Source: Euborellia annulipes
Lineage: Eukaryota; Arthropoda; Insecta; Dermaptera; Anisolabididae
Direction of reading: 5' to 3'
Assembly: GCA_023213315.1 (NCBI GenBank)
Contig: JAKCPI010002913.1
Span: 1-64,000 of the forward strand
Length of the DNA stretch: 64,000 bases
Shown: piece by piece, positions 63,104-64,000 of the stretch
Layout of the letters: each line of letters starts with the position of its first letter
Numbering within the stretch: position 1 is the first letter of the stretch
The notes under the pieces: generated by a model
Databases searched by the model: none
Seen by the model: the letters and a program-made list of their open reading frames with translations, nothing else
What the model was told of the DNA's origin: nothing
Translations under genes and position numbers: made by a program

Positions 63104-64000
63104 GGGAGACTGGGTATAGTTGATACACTTTTTACTTTCTGGTTTTTGTATTTTTCTCTATAATTGTACTGAAACAAATGCAACTTAATAAAATACTATA
63201 ACTATTTGGCTATCAGTTGGTACATTTAAAAGCTTTATAAAAATAAATTTGTGGTCTCTAAAAAATATTTTGTAAACTTTGCCAGACGTATCAATTTGAC
63301 CCAGTCTGGGTCAAATTGATACAGCATTTGAGCAGGTTGGTATGGTGCCAGAATTCAGGATATATAGAAACAAAAACATGTATGTTGAAAGGGTTTTAAT
63401 GTTTTAAAATGTACCTTTCTTTGAAACTTATGTTTTTCATAAACATGTCTCAAATTTTCGAAAAACTTCCAACGGCCGATTAAAACTAGTTGCCCGACTA
63501 AGGCTTGTTGCTTCTGGCACTCTTAAAGAAAGATTGGGATATCTTTTTAGGTGCCCTTTCAGTTTTCTTCTTATAATTCCTCGGTATTTCTGAATACAAA
63601 AATACCCCATAAGAATATACCATATCAACTTGACCCAAAATAAGCGTATCAACTTGACCCAAACGACGCCATTACACTAAATTAAAATCTACGAGAAACA
63701 GGTAGCAGTTAAAATTACTGTTTCAAGTTAATATTTTTACCTTCAAACCAGGGAACAATATGATGTGTTGGATTATTCAACTAGCTCACGAATAACCCTA
63801 AAATAAAAGGTGGAAGTCTCTAGTAAAAATTTACTTTCAGTTGAAAAAAAAACAGTTTTTATTCACAAATCACAGCGGCAAGCAACCACCTCCTCCAGCA
63901 CATGCGTGGTTATTGAGTATCCTTTTGATCCTTCTCCACTCCCGTTCTTGCTTGCAAGTGTCTTCACGTTTGGAAGTTATTGGGCCTGTATCAACTAGAC
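63104..64000 (-). mobile_element. pogo/Tigger-type transposon, right end outside window
   Basis: It starts right after the HP target TA with GGGAGACTGGGTATAGTTG ATACAC. The window's last bases, GTATCAACTAGAC, are close to the inverse of GTATAGTTGATAC, so the right terminal repeat probably begins there. It contains GTATCAACTTGACCC repeats (63626-63661) and a transposase remnant. About 0.9 kb, internally deleted. Confidence 0.65.
63437..63652 (-). pseudogene. pogo/Tigger transposase relic, CENP-B-type HTH part
   Basis: The 71-codon minus-strand ORF contains LSLRVPEATSLSRATSFNR, typical of the second helix-turn-helix (CENP-B box-binding) region of pogo/Tigger/jerky transposases, where R-PEATSLARA-GFN is conserved. 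Family members usually have a psq-type HTH before it and a DDE catalytic domain of about 200 residues after it. Here the frame stops soon after FRKFETCL, and only about 330 bp separate it from the element end, so the catalytic domain is gone. No function is expected. Confidence 0.7.

Overview
This window looks like AT-rich, intron- or intergenic-type DNA from an animal, most likely an invertebrate. Evidence: there is no long open reading frame in 64 kb, eukaryotic SINEs with target-site duplications (TSDs), hAT and Tc1/mariner-type miniature elements and microsatellites are dense, and several intron-style splice sites are present. The initiator-like TCAGT at the start of three paralogous leader-like exons fits an arthropod, but I cannot name the species. 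No complete protein-coding gene is supported. The only recognisable protein fragment is a pogo/Tigger-type transposase relic (63437-63652, minus).

Repeat families (names are mine). HP element: about 700 bp, a left hairpin containing ACTTTCTCTTACC and a right hairpin TCTGGTGTGAC...GTCACACCAGA, with roughly 20 copies or fragments. hAT-1: ends CAGCGTTTTCC...GGAAACCACTG. hAT-2: ends CAAGGGCGGAT...ATCCGCCCTTG. Other hAT-like elements have 8-bp TSDs. TM-1 and TM-2: mariner-like palindromic MITEs, TACAGTGAG...CTCACTGTA. SINE-1: tRNA-like head, poly(A), 11-12 bp TSDs. SINE-2: head with GAGCAATCAGCGTG. SINE-3: known here mostly from its tail. GCR: a GC-rich repeat of about 220 bp. E: a dispersed repeat whose arrangement is clearest at 58.5 kb. 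R-core palindromes: long snap-back palindromes with unrelated arms that share a small hammerhead-like motif, CTGANGA(A/T)-stem-CGAAACGTC.

Layout. 0-12 kb: HP copies, an R-core palindrome, hAT-2 copies, a perfect 41-bp palindrome and a TSD-flanked SINE-1. 12.6-12.9 kb: a candidate untranslated exon with a donor site. 14-19 kb: TM-1 copies, a 1.78-kb hAT-like element and a full HP copy. 19.2-19.66 kb: repeat-free sequence dense in transcription-factor motifs. 20-31 kb: mostly nested HP, SINE, MITE and palindrome insertions. 31.4-33.06 kb: a 1.65-kb foldback. 34.66-37.03 and 41.91-44.77 kb: two related composite units bounded by hAT-1 ends, each with its own outer TSD and each carrying the same cargo, including a leader-like exon. 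46.3-46.7 kb: a third, diverged copy of that exon without hAT ends. 53.13-53.26 kb: an exon-like block with clean acceptor and donor. 55-63 kb: nested transposons, palindromes and a minisatellite. 63.1 kb to the end: a pogo-type element that probably ends just outside the window.

Reading of the whole: all candidate exons point to the plus strand, so the window may be the 5' region or a large intron of one plus-strand gene with alternative first exons. This is inference. The strongest novel candidates are the exon-carrying hAT-1 composites, the ribozyme-like palindromes, and a 3' hairpin with covarying stems shared by SINE families.
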